Shown here: positions 16,055-25,100 of the stretch, piece by piece
Position numbering within the stretch: position 1 is the stretch's first letter
How the letters are laid out: each line of letters starts with the position of its first letter
Translations under genes and position numbers: made by a program
The notes under the pieces: model-generated
What the model saw: the letters and a program-made list of their open reading frames with translations, nothing else
Database searches by the model: none
Told to the model about the DNA's origin: nothing
Assembly: GCA_963804595.1 (NCBI GenBank)
Contig: CAWDQZ010000004.1
Coordinates: 164,732-228,731, forward strand
From: DASUPK01 sp963804595
GTDB taxonomy: Bacteria > Actinomycetota > Thermoleophilia > Solirubrobacterales > 70-9
Length of the DNA stretch: 64,000 nucleotides
Direction of reading: 5' to 3'

Positions 16055-17041
16055 GGCGCGGTGGTCGAACCCCACTGAGAGCAGCGCGACCGGGCGCGCG
16101 ACGACCTCGCCATCGCGGACCACGGCCCGCTCGCCGACGCGATGAACGCCGAGGATCCCGATCTGGGGAGTGTTGAGCAGCGGCGTTGCGAGCAGCCCAC
16201 CGAGCCGCCTGGCGTCGGTGATCGTGAAGGTGCCGCCGCTGAGATCCTCCAGTGCGAGGGTGCCGGCGCGGCCGGCTTCGACGAGCCTCTGGGCCTCGGC
16301 CGCGAGCTCCTCGGTGGAACGGGCGGCGGCATCGCGGATGACCGGGACGACGAGGCCGTGCGCGCCCTGAACCGCGTAGCCGAGGTCGCAGCGGTCGTGG
16401 CGCACGAGCTCGCCTCCCTCGAGGGTGGAGTTGACGTCGGGGTGAGCGGCGAGCGCATCCGCCGTGGCGCCGATGACTGCGGCGGCGCGGACGTAGGCCG
16501 TCTCACCGGTGAGGGCCGAGAACTCGCACTCCTCCACGACCGTCACGGTCGGAACCGCCGCGGCATCCGTCATGTGGTTGGCGATCTCGCGCCGGACCCC
16601 TCGGAGCGGCACGCGCTGCGGCGCAGCGCCCTCGCCGTTCTGCCGGGGCTCTCCCTGAGCGCCTCCATCCGCGGCTGTCCGTACGTCGTCCTCGGTGACG
16701 ATTTCACCGGGCGGCCGCAGGCCGGCCAGTTCGACGCCGAGCTCGGACGCCAGGGCACGGACACGAGGGAGGGCCCGCGGGCCGGCGGCGCTGGCGCGCT
16801 CGGCCGCGATCTCGGCGAGCACGTCGCCGACCGACGCCCGGGCTCCCTCTGCCACGAGGATCCCGGTGATCGTTCCCGCGACCGGCGACGGGATCTGGAC
16901 GACCGCCTTGTCGGTCTCCACCTCGACGAGCGGCTGATCCGTGGCGACCGAGTCGCCTTCCCCGACCAGCCATCTGACGACCTCGGCCTCGCTGAGCCCC
17001 TCTCCGAGGTCCGGGAGCCGAATCAGGTGAGAGGCGCTCAG
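15983..17041 (-). CDS. Dihydrolipoyl acyltransferase, E2 of branched-chain 2-oxoacid dehydrogenase
   Basis: Core acyltransferase of a 2-oxoacid dehydrogenase complex. A lipoyl domain begins LIRLPDLGEGLSEAEVVRWL and has the lipoylated Lys in VETDKAVVQIPSP. A peripheral subunit-binding domain follows (PRALPRVRALASELGVELAG). The catalytic domain runs to the end with GTFTITDARRLGG and the active-site SVGFDHRALDGAAAAAFL. The lipoyl domain continues upstream of the first GTG (16921) to a CTG at 17041 that overlaps the E1beta stop; no ATG, GTG or TTG is in frame there. CTG start is therefore inferred (352 residues). The catalytic domain is shorter than usual. Confidence 0.9.
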   Translation of the reverse strand: MSASHLIRLPDLGEGLSEAEVVRWLVGEGDSVATDQPLVEVETDKAVVQIPSPVAGTITGILVAEGARASVGDVLAEIAAERASAAGPRALPRVRALASELGVELAGLRPPGEIVTEDDVRTAADGGAQGEPRQNGEGAAPQRVPLRGVRREIANHMTDAAAVPTVTVVEECEFSALTGETAYVRAAAVIGATADALAAHPDVNSTLEGGELVRHDRCDLGYAVQGAHGLVVPVIRDAAARSTEELAAEAQRLVEAGRAGTLALEDLSGGTFTITDARRLGGLLATPLLNTPQIGILGVHRVGERAVVRDGEVVARPVALLSVGFDHRALDGAAAAAFLLDVIERIESWRPG

Positions 17042-18018
17042 AACCGCAGGACCTCCTCGAGCGCGGTCACGATCCGGTCCGCGCTCGGGATATAGCTGTC
17101 CTCGAGCGACCAGTATGGATAGGGGACGTCGAAGCCGGTGACGCGGCGGACCGGCGCGCGCAGGTCGAGGATGCCGCGCTCCGCCAGCAGCGCCGCGACC
17201 TCTGCGCCGAAACCGGCGGTGCGCGGTGCCTCGTGGACGATCACCGCCCGCCCGGTCTTGGCGACGGAGTCGAGAACCGCCTCCTCGTCTAGGGGAGTGA
17301 GGGTGCGCAGGTCGAGGACCTCCACCTCGGCCTCGCCGCGCTCGCTGAGACGCTCGGCCGCCGACATCGCCACCGGGAGCATGGCGCCGTAGGCGACCAG
17401 CGTCGCGTCGGTACCGTGGCGGGCGAGGACGGCCCGCCCGAGCTCGACGAAGTGGTCTCCGTCGGGGACGGCCTCCGCGGACGCCCTGTAGAGCGCCTTC
17501 GGCTCGAGTACCACCACCGGGTCGGGATCGCGCACGGCGGCCGCGATCAGGCCCTTCGCATCGGCGGGAGACGAGGGCATCGCCACCTTGATCCCGGGGG
17601 CGTGCGCGTACAACGCCTCGGGTGAGTCCTCGTGCAGCTCCGGCGCCCTGACTCCGCCGCCGTAGGGCATGCGAATCACGACCGGCATCTCGATCGCGCC
17701 TCCGCTGCGCCAGCGGTAGCGGCTCAGATGGCTTAGGACCTGGTCCAGGGCGGGGTAGCTGAACGCCTCGTACTGCATCTCGCAGACTGGCCGCCAGCCC
17801 GCCAATGCCAGGCCGACGGCTGTGCCGACGATGCCGGCCTCGGCGAGCGGCGTGTCGACGCAGCGGTCAGGCCCGAACTCGGCCTGTAGGCCGTCCGTCG
17901 CCCGGAAGACGCCTCCGAGCCTGCCCACGTCCTCGCCGAGCACCATCACGGACTCGTCCCGCGCCATCTCCTGGCGCAGCCCGTCGTTGACCGCCTGGAC
18001 GAGGTTCATCACGGCCAT
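17038..18018 (-). CDS. E1 beta subunit of branched-chain 2-oxoacid dehydrogenase
   Basis: 326 residues. Together with E1alpha it decarboxylates branched-chain 2-oxoacids and transfers the acyl group to E2 lipoamide. Typical features are MNLVQAVNDGLRQEMARDESVMVLGEDVG, the thiamine-pyrophosphate pocket around FRATDGLQAEFGPDRCVDTPLAEAGIVGTAVGLALAG, and the conserved PYGGGVRAPELHEDSPEALYAHAPGIKV. The ATG at 18018 sits 1 nt after the E1alpha stop. A longer in-frame reading upstream is Arg/Pro/Ser-rich and is a shadow of E1alpha. E1alpha, E1beta and E2 form one operon; no E3 gene is in the window, so E3 is shared or encoded elsewhere. Confidence 0.95.
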   Translation of the reverse strand: MAVMNLVQAVNDGLRQEMARDESVMVLGEDVGRLGGVFRATDGLQAEFGPDRCVDTPLAEAGIVGTAVGLALAGWRPVCEMQYEAFSYPALDQVLSHLSRYRWRSGGAIEMPVVIRMPYGGGVRAPELHEDSPEALYAHAPGIKVAMPSSPADAKGLIAAAVRDPDPVVVLEPKALYRASAEAVPDGDHFVELGRAVLARHGTDATLVAYGAMLPVAMSAAERLSERGEAEVEVLDLRTLTPLDEEAVLDSVAKTGRAVIVHEAPRTAGFGAEVAALLAERGILDLRAPVRRVTGFDVPYPYWSLEDSYIPSADRIVTALEEVLRF

Positions 18019-18019
18019 G

Positions 18020-19048
18020 TCAGCGCCCCACCGCGGAGTCGCGCTCGCGACGAAGCGCGCGTGGCGGCAGCGCGTAGGTCGTGTCGAAGATCTGTCTCGG
18101 GTCGGGCTTGGGCAACGACTCCGCGGCCTCGATCCCCGCCTCGGTCTCGGCCAGCGCCTCCTCCCGGACCCTGGCGATCGCCTGATCGCCGAGCACGCCG
18201 AGCTGCCGAAGGCGGCTCTCGAAGCGCCCCAGGCACTCACGCTCGCGCGCCGCCCGGATCTGCGCCGGATCCATGTAGCGGCCCGGGTCGTCGGCGGTAG
18301 CGTGGGGCGCGGCGCGAAACGTGACGGCCTCGATGAACTGGGGGCCTTCGCCGGCGCGGGCGCGGGCGGCCGCCTCCCGGACAGCGTTGCGGACGGCGAG
18401 GGCGTCGGCCCCGTCGATGCGCACCCCCTCCATCCCGTAGCCGACCGCCTTGTCGACGAGGCGCTCGACACCGGATTGCGCCTCCGCCGGCGTGGAGATC
18501 GCCCAGGAGTTGTTGTTGCAGACGAACACAGCCGGAACCCGCTTGGCTGCGGCGAAGGTCATCCCCTCGTGGAACGCGCCGGTCGAAGTGGCGCCATCGC
18601 CGAAGAAGGCGAGCACGCAGCTGGTCTCGCCTCGGAGCTTCAGGCCCCAGGCCATGCCGGCGGCGTGGGGGACGTGGCTGCCGACCGGGACGGCGATCGA
18701 GGCGATCCGCCATTCGCGGGGATCCCACCAGCCCTCCGGATGCCCGCGCCACCAGGCAAAGATCGTCGAGGCGGGCATCTGACGGAGGAGGCCGATCGCC
18801 GACTCGCGGTAGGAGGGGAAGATCCAGTCGTCGGGCTCGAGCGCGTGGAGGGCGCCGGCCTGCAGCGCCTCGTGGCCCCAGAAGATGGCGTAGGTCCCGA
18901 TCCGGCCCTGGCGGTGGTAGACGACCGAGCGGTCGTCGTAGGTCCGCAGCCGCACCATGCTGCGGTGGAGTGCGCGCAGCTCTGAGGGCGGCTCCGCGAC
19001 CCCTCGCCCGGCCGGAACGGGCTCGTTGGCTATCGCTTTGGGATCCAC
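18020..19048 (-). CDS. E1 alpha subunit of branched-chain 2-oxoacid dehydrogenase
   Basis: 342 residues. The thiamine-diphosphate/Mg motif GDGATSTGAFHEGMTFAAAKRVPAVFVCNNN (GDG to NN) is complete near residues 150-180. Further signatures are YRESAIGLLRQM and RAAPHATADDPGRYMD (the phosphorylation-loop region HATADDP of E1alpha). The start is the GTG at 19048 (MDPKAIANEPVPAG). It is the first gene of the leftward operon and is divergent from the DpgC-like gene across 145 bases. It may supply branched-chain acyl-CoA starters for fatty acids; a link to the neighbouring peptide locus is possible but not shown. Confidence 0.95.
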   Translation of the reverse strand: MDPKAIANEPVPAGRGVAEPPSELRALHRSMVRLRTYDDRSVVYHRQGRIGTYAIFWGHEALQAGALHALEPDDWIFPSYRESAIGLLRQMPASTIFAWWRGHPEGWWDPREWRIASIAVPVGSHVPHAAGMAWGLKLRGETSCVLAFFGDGATSTGAFHEGMTFAAAKRVPAVFVCNNNSWAISTPAEAQSGVERLVDKAVGYGMEGVRIDGADALAVRNAVREAAARARAGEGPQFIEAVTFRAAPHATADDPGRYMDPAQIRAARERECLGRFESRLRQLGVLGDQAIARVREEALAETEAGIEAAESLPKPDPRQIFDTTYALPPRALRRERDSAVGR

Positions 19049-19193
19049 TCGGAAGGCCTCGGGCGACCCGATCGTATCCCCGATCCGGGGACTCGATGGG
19101 GCCGGCCCGATCGACCGTCCACAGGGTGCGATCGCGGTCGCGACAAGATACGGTGGGCTCGCCCGCCGCCCTCAGCCAACCGAAGGGGGAGAA

Positions 19194-20399
19194 GTGAGCG
19201 CCACCCACAGTCCACCTCCAAGGACCGTGCCACTTCGCGATCACGTCTCGCTGTACGACGAGCTGACCGATGGCCGGGCGACAAGGCTGCGTGTGGAGGA
19301 GCTGCTCGAGCGAGCAGCCGCAGCGCATCCGGGCCTCGTCCCGGGCCCCGGCGAGATCGCAGCCGAGCGAGAGCGGGAGCTTCGGGAGCAGCTCGGGATC
19401 GAGCTCGCCCAGGGCCAACTGCTGGCCTCGTGGCTGGCCGATCCCGGCGTGGGCGCGCATCTGGTGGAGTCGATGCTGCGGCCGAAGCCGGAGTCGGCCG
19501 AGCTGCTGTCGAGCTATGCGAGCGACGGACGCATCGATCTGGGTGCGGCGAGCGTCGAGCGGCGCGGCAATCTCGGCGTGGTCACGCTGACGCGCCCCGA
19601 GCGGCTCAACGCCGAGAACGGCGAGACGACCGTGGCGCTCGAGACCGCTGTCGACCTCGTGCTGCTCGACCCGGAGTCGGAGGCCGGCGTCCTGCGCGGC
19701 GGGGTGGTGGACCACCCTCGCTATCGCGGTCGTCGGGTGTTCAGCTCGGGGCTGGACCTATCCGAGCTCTACGCCGGCGGCCTCTCGTACCTCTTCTTCA
19801 TCGTCCGCGAGCTGGGCTTCGTGGCGAAGATGCTCCGGGGCATGGCTGCCTCCGCCGCGGGCGAGGTCTCCGAGCCGACGACCTCACCCCAATCGGACGA
19901 GGACTGGCTCGAGGTGCCCTGGCTCGCCGGGGTCGAGACCTTCGCGATCGGCGGCGGCGCTCAGCTGCTGCTGGTGATGGACAGGGTGGTTGCCGAGCGC
20001 GACGCCCTCCTCAGCCTGCCCGCCAGCCGGGAGGGGATCGTCCCGGGCGCGGCCGCTCTGCGCCTGCCGCGCCTCACGGGGGTCTCCGTGGCGCGTCGCT
20101 CGATCTTGTTCGACGAGCAATGGGAGGCCGAGAGCGCCGAGGGGCGCCTGCTGGTCGATGAGGTGACAGAGCGCGACGGGGTGTGGGAGGCGGTTGCCGC
20201 GACGGCGGAGCGGTTGCTGGAGATGGGCCCGGTCAGTGTTCTGGCCAACCGCAGGGCGCTGCGAGCCGCCCAGGAGCCGCTCGACGCGTTTCGCGCCTTC
20301 ATGTCCACATACGCGATCGAACAGGCGCGCTGCCTGACCAGCGAGTCGCTGGTCGAGAACCTGGAACGGACTTGGGTCGGGCGCCGAGCCGAGGCCTGA
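19194..20399 (+). CDS. DpgC-like cofactor-independent acyl-CoA dioxygenase (crotonase fold)
   Basis: DpgC makes 3,5-dihydroxyphenylglyoxylate from the arylacetyl-CoA with O2 and no cofactor, for the 3,5-dihydroxyphenylglycine of glycopeptides. This 401-residue protein has the DpgC-specific N-terminal helical domain (SLYDELTDGRATRLRVEELL, then HPGLVPGPGEIAAER) and the core: VGVLRG-like GVLRGGVVDHPRYRGRRVFSS, VETFAIGGGAQLLLVMDRVV, LPASREGIVPGAAALRL and LLVDEV. These long matches separate it from ordinary enoyl-CoA hydratases. The GTG at 19194 lies close behind AAGGGGGAG. It is followed by the NRPS gene after 4 nt, so it heads that operon. Whether it still acts on an arylacetyl-CoA is inference. 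Confidence 0.88.
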   Translation: MSATHSPPPRTVPLRDHVSLYDELTDGRATRLRVEELLERAAAAHPGLVPGPGEIAAERERELREQLGIELAQGQLLASWLADPGVGAHLVESMLRPKPESAELLSSYASDGRIDLGAASVERRGNLGVVTLTRPERLNAENGETTVALETAVDLVLLDPESEAGVLRGGVVDHPRYRGRRVFSSGLDLSELYAGGLSYLFFIVRELGFVAKMLRGMAASAAGEVSEPTTSPQSDEDWLEVPWLAGVETFAIGGGAQLLLVMDRVVAERDALLSLPASREGIVPGAAALRLPRLTGVSVARRSILFDEQWEAESAEGRLLVDEVTERDGVWEAVAATAERLLEMGPVSVLANRRALRAAQEPLDAFRAFMSTYAIEQARCLTSESLVENLERTWVGRRAEA

Positions 20400-20403
20400 G
20401 CGG

Positions 20404-22122
20404 GTGGAGGGGGCGACGGACGAGCGCAGCAGGGCCGCCGATCCGGACGGCGTCGTCGCCGCGGCCAACGACACCCGCCGGCCCCTCCGACGCGACGAGC
20501 CCCTTGACGCCCTGTTCGCGTCGCAGGCAGAGCGCTCGCCGGCCGCCCCCGCGATCCTCTCGGGCGGCGAGTCCACCAGCTACGGGCAGCTGCTGAGCTG
20601 GGCCGACGGCATCGCCGGCCGACTGGTTGCCGCGGGCGCGAAGCCCGGCGATCTCGTCGGCGTCAGTGGGACACCATCGCCGACCGTGATCGCGGGAGTG
20701 CTCGGGATCCTGCGGGCCGGGTGCGCCTACGTTCCCCTCGAGGCCGACTGGCCGCCGGAGCGACTGCGCTTCATGGCCGAGGACTGCGGGCTGGAGCTCG
20801 TGGTGTGCGACTCCCTGCGCACCGGCCTCGTGGCCGGAATCGGTCCCACACCGGTCAGCGCCGCGGAGCCCTCGAGGGCGGGCGAGGACCCGCCGGTCGT
20901 GGAGCGAGATCCAGGCGATCTCGCGTACGTCCTCTACACGAGCGGCAGCACCGGGGCGCCGAAGGGGGTCGCGGTCCCGCATCGGGCGGTCAATCGCCTG
21001 ATCTCAGGCGCTCCCGATTACGTCGAGCTCGGAGAGGCATGTCGTTTTCTCTGGCTCTCGCCCCTCACCTTCGACGCCTCGGTCATCGAGGTCTGGGGAC
21101 CCCTGCTGACCGGTGGCGCCATCGTGGTGATGCCGCCGGGCCAGGATCGGCTCGACCGGCTCGCCGAGACGATCCGGCGCGACGGCGCGACCGCGGCGCT
21201 GTTGATCTCCCCTCAGCTCCACATGGTCGTCGACCGCGATCCGCGCGAGCTCGAGGGTCTTCGCCACGTCCTCGTCGGCGGCGACGTTCTCTCCGCCGAT
21301 CATGTCCGGCGGCTGCTTGCGAGCGGAGTGGTCGACGAGGTCGTCCACTGCTACGGACCGACTGAGAGCACGCTGTTCGCGACCATCGATGTCATCCGCG
21401 AGGTACCGGATGCCGAGGCCTCGCTGCCGATCGGGAGGCCGATCGCCAACACCACCTGCCATGTGGTGGACGACGAGCTGTGCCCACTTCCGGTCGGCGA
21501 GGAGGGTGAGCTGCTGATCGGTGGCCTCGGCCTCGCCACCGGCTACGTCAACCGCCCCGAGCTGACGGCCGAGAAGTTCGTGCCGGATCCCTTCTCGCCG
21601 GACCCGGGCGGGCGGCTCTACCGGACGGGCGACCTCGCGAGGTGGCGCGAGGACGGGCGTCTCGAGTTCGGCGGCCGCATCGACCACCAGGTGAAGATCC
21701 GCGGCTACCGGATCGAGCTCGGCGAGATCGAGGCGGTCCTGCGCGACCACCCCGAGATCGAGGACTGCGTCGTCGTCGCCCGGGAGGACGAGGCCGGGCA
21801 CAGGCGCCTGGTCGCCTACCTGAGCGGGCCCGCAGAGGCCGACGTGCGCGGCCTGCGGGCCTTCGTAGGGGAGCGCCTGCCCGCCTACATGGTCCCCCGG
21901 GCGTGGGTGGCGCTGGAGGAGCTGCCGCTGACCCAGAACAACAAGGTCGACCGCGCCGCCCTGCCCGACCCGAACGGAGTCACGGCCGGGGGCGGGGCGC
22001 CACCACAGGACGAGCTCGAGGGCCGGATCGCCCACCTCTTCGGGCGAGGTCCTCCACGTCGAGGGGGTCGGCCGCAACGACGGGTTCTTCGAGCTCGGCG
22101 GCGACTCCCTGCTGGTCACTGA
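20404..22122 (+). CDS. NRPS adenylation domain, first half of a frameshifted synthetase
   Basis: Activates a carboxylic acid as adenylate. A complete A domain fills residues about 30-530: YVLYTSGSTGAPKGVAVPH (A3), FDASVIEVWG (A4), HCYGPTEST (A5), YRTGDLARWREDG (A7), HQVKIRGYRIELGEIE (A8) and NNKVDRAALP (A10, where NGK is the norm). By eye the pocket residues are D-A-I-S-L-G-C-L-F-K, no known code that I recognise. After QDELEGRIAHLFG the frame turns to Arg/Pro nonsense, while the +1 frame continues the carrier domain. Removing one G from 22042-22044 joins this to the next gene. The GTG start at 20404 is 4 nt after the DpgC stop. Confidence 0.9.
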   Translation: MEGATDERSRAADPDGVVAAANDTRRPLRRDEPLDALFASQAERSPAAPAILSGGESTSYGQLLSWADGIAGRLVAAGAKPGDLVGVSGTPSPTVIAGVLGILRAGCAYVPLEADWPPERLRFMAEDCGLELVVCDSLRTGLVAGIGPTPVSAAEPSRAGEDPPVVERDPGDLAYVLYTSGSTGAPKGVAVPHRAVNRLISGAPDYVELGEACRFLWLSPLTFDASVIEVWGPLLTGGAIVVMPPGQDRLDRLAETIRRDGATAALLISPQLHMVVDRDPRELEGLRHVLVGGDVLSADHVRRLLASGVVDEVVHCYGPTESTLFATIDVIREVPDAEASLPIGRPIANTTCHVVDDELCPLPVGEEGELLIGGLGLATGYVNRPELTAEKFVPDPFSPDPGGRLYRTGDLARWREDGRLEFGGRIDHQVKIRGYRIELGEIEAVLRDHPEIEDCVVVAREDEAGHRRLVAYLSGPAEADVRGLRAFVGERLPAYMVPRAWVALEELPLTQNNKVDRAALPDPNGVTAGGGAPPQDELEGRIAHLFGRGPPRRGGRPQRRVLRARRRLPAGH

Positions 22123-22123
22123 G

Positions 22124-25100
22124 GTGCTCGCCCGGCTGGGGGAGGAGACCGGCGTCCGGCTTCCTCTCGACATCCTGGTCGACACACCGACGCCTGCGAC
22201 GCTCGCCGCGGCGATCGAGCGACTCCGGGCGAGGGCTTCCGAGCACGCCTTTCCGCCGCTGGTGCCTCAGCCGCGGACGGAGGAGGCGCCGCTGTCGGTC
22301 TCCCAGGAGCAGATCTGCTTCCTCAACGACCTGGACCAGACCTCGGTCGCGTACCAGTTCCAGGCGATCGTCTGGCTGCACGGCGATCTCGACGTCGAAG
22401 CGCTCGAGCGGGCGCTCGGCGGGATCGTCGCGCGGCATGAGGTCTATCGGACCACCTTTCCACGCCGGGACGGGAGCTGGACCACGCGCGTCCACGACCC
22501 CTTCCCGATCGAGCTCGACCTCAAGGACCTGAGCGACGCGCCCGACCCCGAAGCGACGCTCGGCGCCCTCGCCGACGCCCAGTTCCGCCGCCGGATCCCG
22601 ATCGACGAGCTGCCCCTGATCCGATGGCGCTTGGTCAGGCTGGGGCCCGGTCGCCATGCGCTCCTCCATCAGGAGCACCACCTCGTCCACGACGGCTGGT
22701 CGATGATGGTGTTCGTCAGGGAGCTGCGCGAGCTCTACGCCGCCGAGGTCGAAGGCGGGCATCCCGGGCTCCGGCCGATGACCCTCCAGTTCAGGGACTT
22801 CGCCGCCTGGCAGCGACGGCTCCTGGAGACAGAGATCGCCGAGCGGCAGCTCGCCTACTGGCGGGAGCGGCTCGCGGACCCGCCCGAGCCGATGGAGCTG
22901 CCCTACGACCGCTCCCGCCCCGCCCGCCAAACCTTCCGCGGCGACCAGGTGGTGGTGGACGTGCCGGCCGACGTCGTGGAGGGCGTCAGGAGCTTCGCGC
23001 GCTCCGAGGGCGTCACGCCGTTCATGACGATGCTCGCGGCCCACTGCCTGCTCATGCAGCGCTACAGCGGGGCCGGGGAGGTGATCGTCGGCTCCGGCTT
23101 GGCCAACCGGCGGCTGCGGGAGCTCGACCCGATGCTCGGCATGTTCATCAACACGGTCGCGCTGCGTGTCGGGTTGAGCGACGACCCGACGGTGAGCGAG
23201 TTGCTCTCCCGTGTGCGCGCCGCCGTCCTCGAGGCCCAGGAGAACCAGGATGTGCCCTTCCCCCGAGTTGTCGAGGCAGTGGCTCCGGCACGCAGCTCGA
23301 GTCACACGCCGCTCTACCAGACGCTCTTCTCGATCGCCGACGCTCCCCTGCCGGAGCTCGAGCGGGCCGGCCTGCGGATCGATCCCGATGAGACCCCGGG
23401 GAACGGGTCCGCCAAGGCGGAGATCAACGTAGTCGTCGTCAACCACGACGGCCGGGGAGAGGCTCCGGCCGCGCCGACGATCATCTGGGAATACAACGGC
23501 GACCTCTTCACGGCCGCCACCGCCGAGCGGATGGTGGCCGACTACGTGCGGGTCCTCGAGTCGCTGGTCTCGGATCCAGGCGCCCGCACCTCGACGCTTC
23601 CTCTCCTCTCCCCGAAAGAGCGGGGCCGTCTGCTGGTCGACTGGAACGACACGGCCGTCGCCTATCCGCGCGAGGCGAGCCTGGACAGGGTCTTCGCCGA
23701 GGTCGCCGCCCGCGACCCGGAGGCGATCGCCGTCGTGAGCGGGGACGACTCGCTGACATACGCCGAGCTGGATCTGCGCTCGAACCAGCTCGCCCGGTAC
23801 CTCGGTGGGCGCGGCGTCGAGCCCGGCTCCCGCGTCGGCATCTCGACCGGGCGCTCGCTGGAGATGGTGATCGGCCTGCTCGGGATCCTCAAGGCCGGTG
23901 CCGCCTACGTGCCGATCGACCCGAGTGACCCCGAGGAGAGACGCGAGTTCGTGAGGCTAGACGCGGGCATCTCGCTCCTGGTCGATCCGCTGCTCGTCCG
24001 CGACTCGACGATCGCGAACGAGAGCGACGAGCCGGTCGAGGCTCCGGTCTCGGCGACCGGGGAGGCGTACGTGATGTACACGTCGGGCTCGACCGGCCGC
24101 CCCAAGGGTGTCCTGGTCACCCACCGCAACGTCGTCCGCCTCGTCAGCGGCCAGAGCTACGCGGACTTCGGGCCGGACCAGGTCTTCCTGCAGATGGCCT
24201 CGCTCGCCTTCGACGCCTCGACCTTCGAGATCTGGGGCGCCCTGCTGCACGGCGCCCGGCTGGTCCTCTATCCGGCCGGCTCGATCGACCTGACGGAGCT
24301 GCGGGTGAGCATCCAGCAGCACGGCGTCACGACCCTCTGGCTCACCGCCGGCCTCTTCCATCAGGTCGTCGACATGGAGGTGGATTCCCTTCGGGGGCTG
24401 CGCCAGCTGCTCGCCGGCGGCGACGCGCTGATGCCCGACCGGGTCTCCCGCGCCATCCGCGCGCTGCCCGGAATCAAGGTGATCAACGGCTACGGGCCGA
24501 CGGAGGCGACGACCTTCTCCTGCTGTTTCGATGCGACCTCGGGCGTCGCCTTCGACGACTCGGTGCCCATCGGCCGGCCGATCGCCAACACGTCCGCGTA
24601 CGTGCTCGACGGACAGCTCGAGCCGGTTCCGGTCGGCGTGCCGGGGGAGCTCTTCATCGGCGGCGACGGCGTGGCGCTCGGCTATCTGAACGAGCCCGAG
24701 CTGACGGCCGAGCGGTTCATCCAGCACCCGTTCGGCGAGGGCCGCCTCTATCGGACAGGCGACACGGTCCGCTGGCGGCCCGACGGCCAGCTGGAGTTCC
24801 TCGGCCGCGACGACCTCCAGGTCAAGGTGCGCGGCTTCCGGGTCGAGCCGGGCGAGGTGGAGGCGGCGCTGGTCTCTCATCCGGCCGTCCGCGAGGCCGC
24901 CGTGGTGGCGCCGGCCGATCGCAACGGCGATCGGCGGATGGTCGCCTTCGTCGTCACGGACTCGGGATCGGCCGAGGGCGCGCTTCGCGTCCATCTCGCC
25001 GGGAAGCTGCCCTCCTACATGGTGCCCGCGGCGTTCGTCCCCCTCGAGCGGCTCCCGGTCACCCCGAACGGCAAGGTGGACCGCGCCGCCCTGGCGGAGC

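Noticed and set aside
18019..18471. Upstream extension of the E1beta frame
   Set aside because: It is a shadow of E1alpha; the E1beta core begins at the ATG at 18018.
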